In this document: positions 62,521 to 64,000 of the stretch, piece by piece
Layout: every line of letters starts with the position of its first letter
How positions within the stretch are numbered: the first letter of the stretch is position 1
Assembly: GCF_905147045.1 (NCBI RefSeq)
Contig: NC_065897.1
Coordinates: 10,121,001 to 10,185,000 of the forward strand
Direction: 5' to 3'
From: Nymphalis io
Taxonomy: Eukaryota > Arthropoda > Insecta > Lepidoptera > Nymphalidae
DNA: 64,000 nucleotides
Made by a program: the position numbers and the translations under genes
Notes under the pieces: generated by a model
Database searches by the model: none
The model's input: only the letters and a program-made list of their open reading frames with translations
What the model was told of the DNA's origin: nothing

Positions 62521-64000
62521 CCAGTAAGTAAAATGTAGGTATAATTCAAATAGGCATCGTACACGCTAAAATGGCAGAATTTGAAAGATTTGGGTACGTA
62601 ACAAACTGAATTCCACACTGGCGAAGCAGAGGGTTTTGCTGTTTTTAAATAAAAAAATAATCCTTCATCTCGGAGAGTATTTTAAGAAAAAATCTGTTTA
62701 TATTAATGAATAGGAAGTTTTAAGTGTGTAACTTTTTTAATCATAATATCTTTGCTTATTTAGGTTTCTTTTCGCCTGCCTTAACAAAGGAGAAGAATAC
62801 GCTATTGTTTAACTTATCACCTACTGAACAAGGTTTATAAGTAAGGTCGGTAATTTCTAAAATTATTTTATGTCAAAACATTTTACTTAATGTGAGTAAT
62901 GTTAGTCCTCTTTCTGTGAGACTATATCATGTATATTTGCGAAATATTCGGTAAGATGTTTGCTTCACGTACATTACTCAAAAGACTATACGTAACTTAC
63001 TTGCCATGGCGACTACATTGCGTTTAATCTTTTTACCTATTCTTGATAAAATTTAAACGTGCTTAGCGCTAGCGTTTATAGATAGCGATTTCAGCGTTTA
63101 ATATTTTATTCGTATTTATATTGGTTATGCCATTACTATAATTTCTTCGAATGTAAATAAATAGCTTCCAATTGGTCTTCGCAGGTAGACTAATTTATAG
63201 AACCATGATGATCAAATTTTTAGAAGCGTAACGAGGGTAGTTCAATAAAATTACGCAAAAAACTGCACTGTGATGATCAATTAATGATTTCTTTTAAATA
63301 AAGTATAATTGTAAAACGACATTTTGTATAAATATAATTTAGTTTCAAGAATTGAAATGTTAAATGAAATACATATAAATAATTAATTATAATCCAAATT
63401 AGTTGTAAAGAGCAGAGTTTGCAAAAATGTTCCCATTCAACGCCAAGGAACCACGTAGTGAGCTCACTCTTGTCGCGGGCACGGGAACCCACGTAGTGGG
63501 CCTATTTTAAAAGTAAGTTTTTCTTCGTAAAAATGCCATAATAAAATTTAACAATAAAATTGTATGGCCATTTTAACAAGACCTTCTTAATTTACCTTTT
63601 GGTTTTATGTTTAGACATATTTATTTTTTCAATACATTTTATCTTCTTCCAAGATGCCAAAGACCCACGTTGTGGGTTATTTGGCAGGTGTCGAAAACGT
63701 TGACATAAATAAAATAAAAAGAAAAACTTTATGAAGGTAGAAATGAAATTAAAAAAAAATCTATTCTCGTTGTACGCTAGTTTGTTATTCTGCTTTGATG
63801 CGAAATATTTTATTATTTAGAAGGTACAGAAATTAATGTATTATTATTATTTAGAAGGTACAGTAATTAATGTATTATTGGCGTGACTTATGATTTGTTC
63901 AATGTGTTCAAATGTGTTGTTTGGATTTTTAAGAGTAATTGAGTTAGTTATTTACATCAATTTATATGGTTTCGTGTTATATTTAAAGAACCAAGAAGAC
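62521..64000. other. AT-rich right end, no gene recognised
   Basis: No gene or known repeat seen. Short CCCACGTAGTGGG-type palindromes occur at 63448-63500 and 63663-63688. Confidence 0.45.

Noticed and set aside
1..64000. CRISPR array, bacterial operon or prophage
   Set aside because: No spaced direct repeats of that type, no ribosome binding sites, and clear spliceosomal introns.

Overview
The window is insect nuclear DNA, almost certainly from a moth or butterfly (Lepidoptera). It is AT-rich and has short GT-AG exons scattered through long introns. It is crowded with Lepidoptera-style interspersed repeats: non-LTR retrotransposons of the I, CR1/Jockey, RTE and R1 types, tRNA-derived SINEs, and a very common ~290 bp poly(A)-tailed repeat. 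I could not place the species; a butterfly is a guess.

Two host genes can be reconstructed exon by exon, both on the minus strand. (1) A DNAJC16-like gene (about 10099-16552) encodes an ER-type J-domain protein: signal peptide, J domain with HPD, a thioredoxin domain with CPPC, further thioredoxin-like segments and a C-terminal hydrophobic stretch. The exons join in frame to about 565 residues. (2) An ABC transporter half-molecule of subfamily G (ABCG1/ABCG4-like group) runs from 19777 to 46103. Eleven exons give about 571 residues with intact Walker A, Q-loop, signature, Walker B, H-loop and six membrane helices. Its first coding exon(s) lie upstream of 46103 and were not found, so the gene may extend beyond the window.

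Layout. 1-9540: an I-clade LINE with an RNase H domain, split by a near-complete CR1/Jockey-like LINE on the opposite strand (3871-8874, flanked by an 8-bp duplication), which itself carries a SINE. 9870-16550: DNAJC16-like gene, with SINEs next to its stop codon and next to one splice donor. 16550-19776: intergenic, with a MITE-like foldback. 19777-46103: ABCG gene; its 11-kb and 4-kb introns hold an RTE element with its RT core deleted, a head-to-head inverted pair of LINEs with ~1.2 kb arms, a 5S rRNA-derived sequence, several LINE 3' ends and many SINEs. 46104-64000: no further host gene recognised; SINEs with clear target-site duplications, an R1-like endonuclease fragment led by a tRNA-Glu-like sequence, a second copy of an unclassified ~0.75 kb repeat, and several perfect hairpins.

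There is no sign of a bacterial-type operon, CRISPR array or defence island. The unusual content is repeat biology: nested insertions dated by target duplications, a long inverted LINE pair that could make double-stranded RNA, and SINE insertions touching host-gene processing signals.
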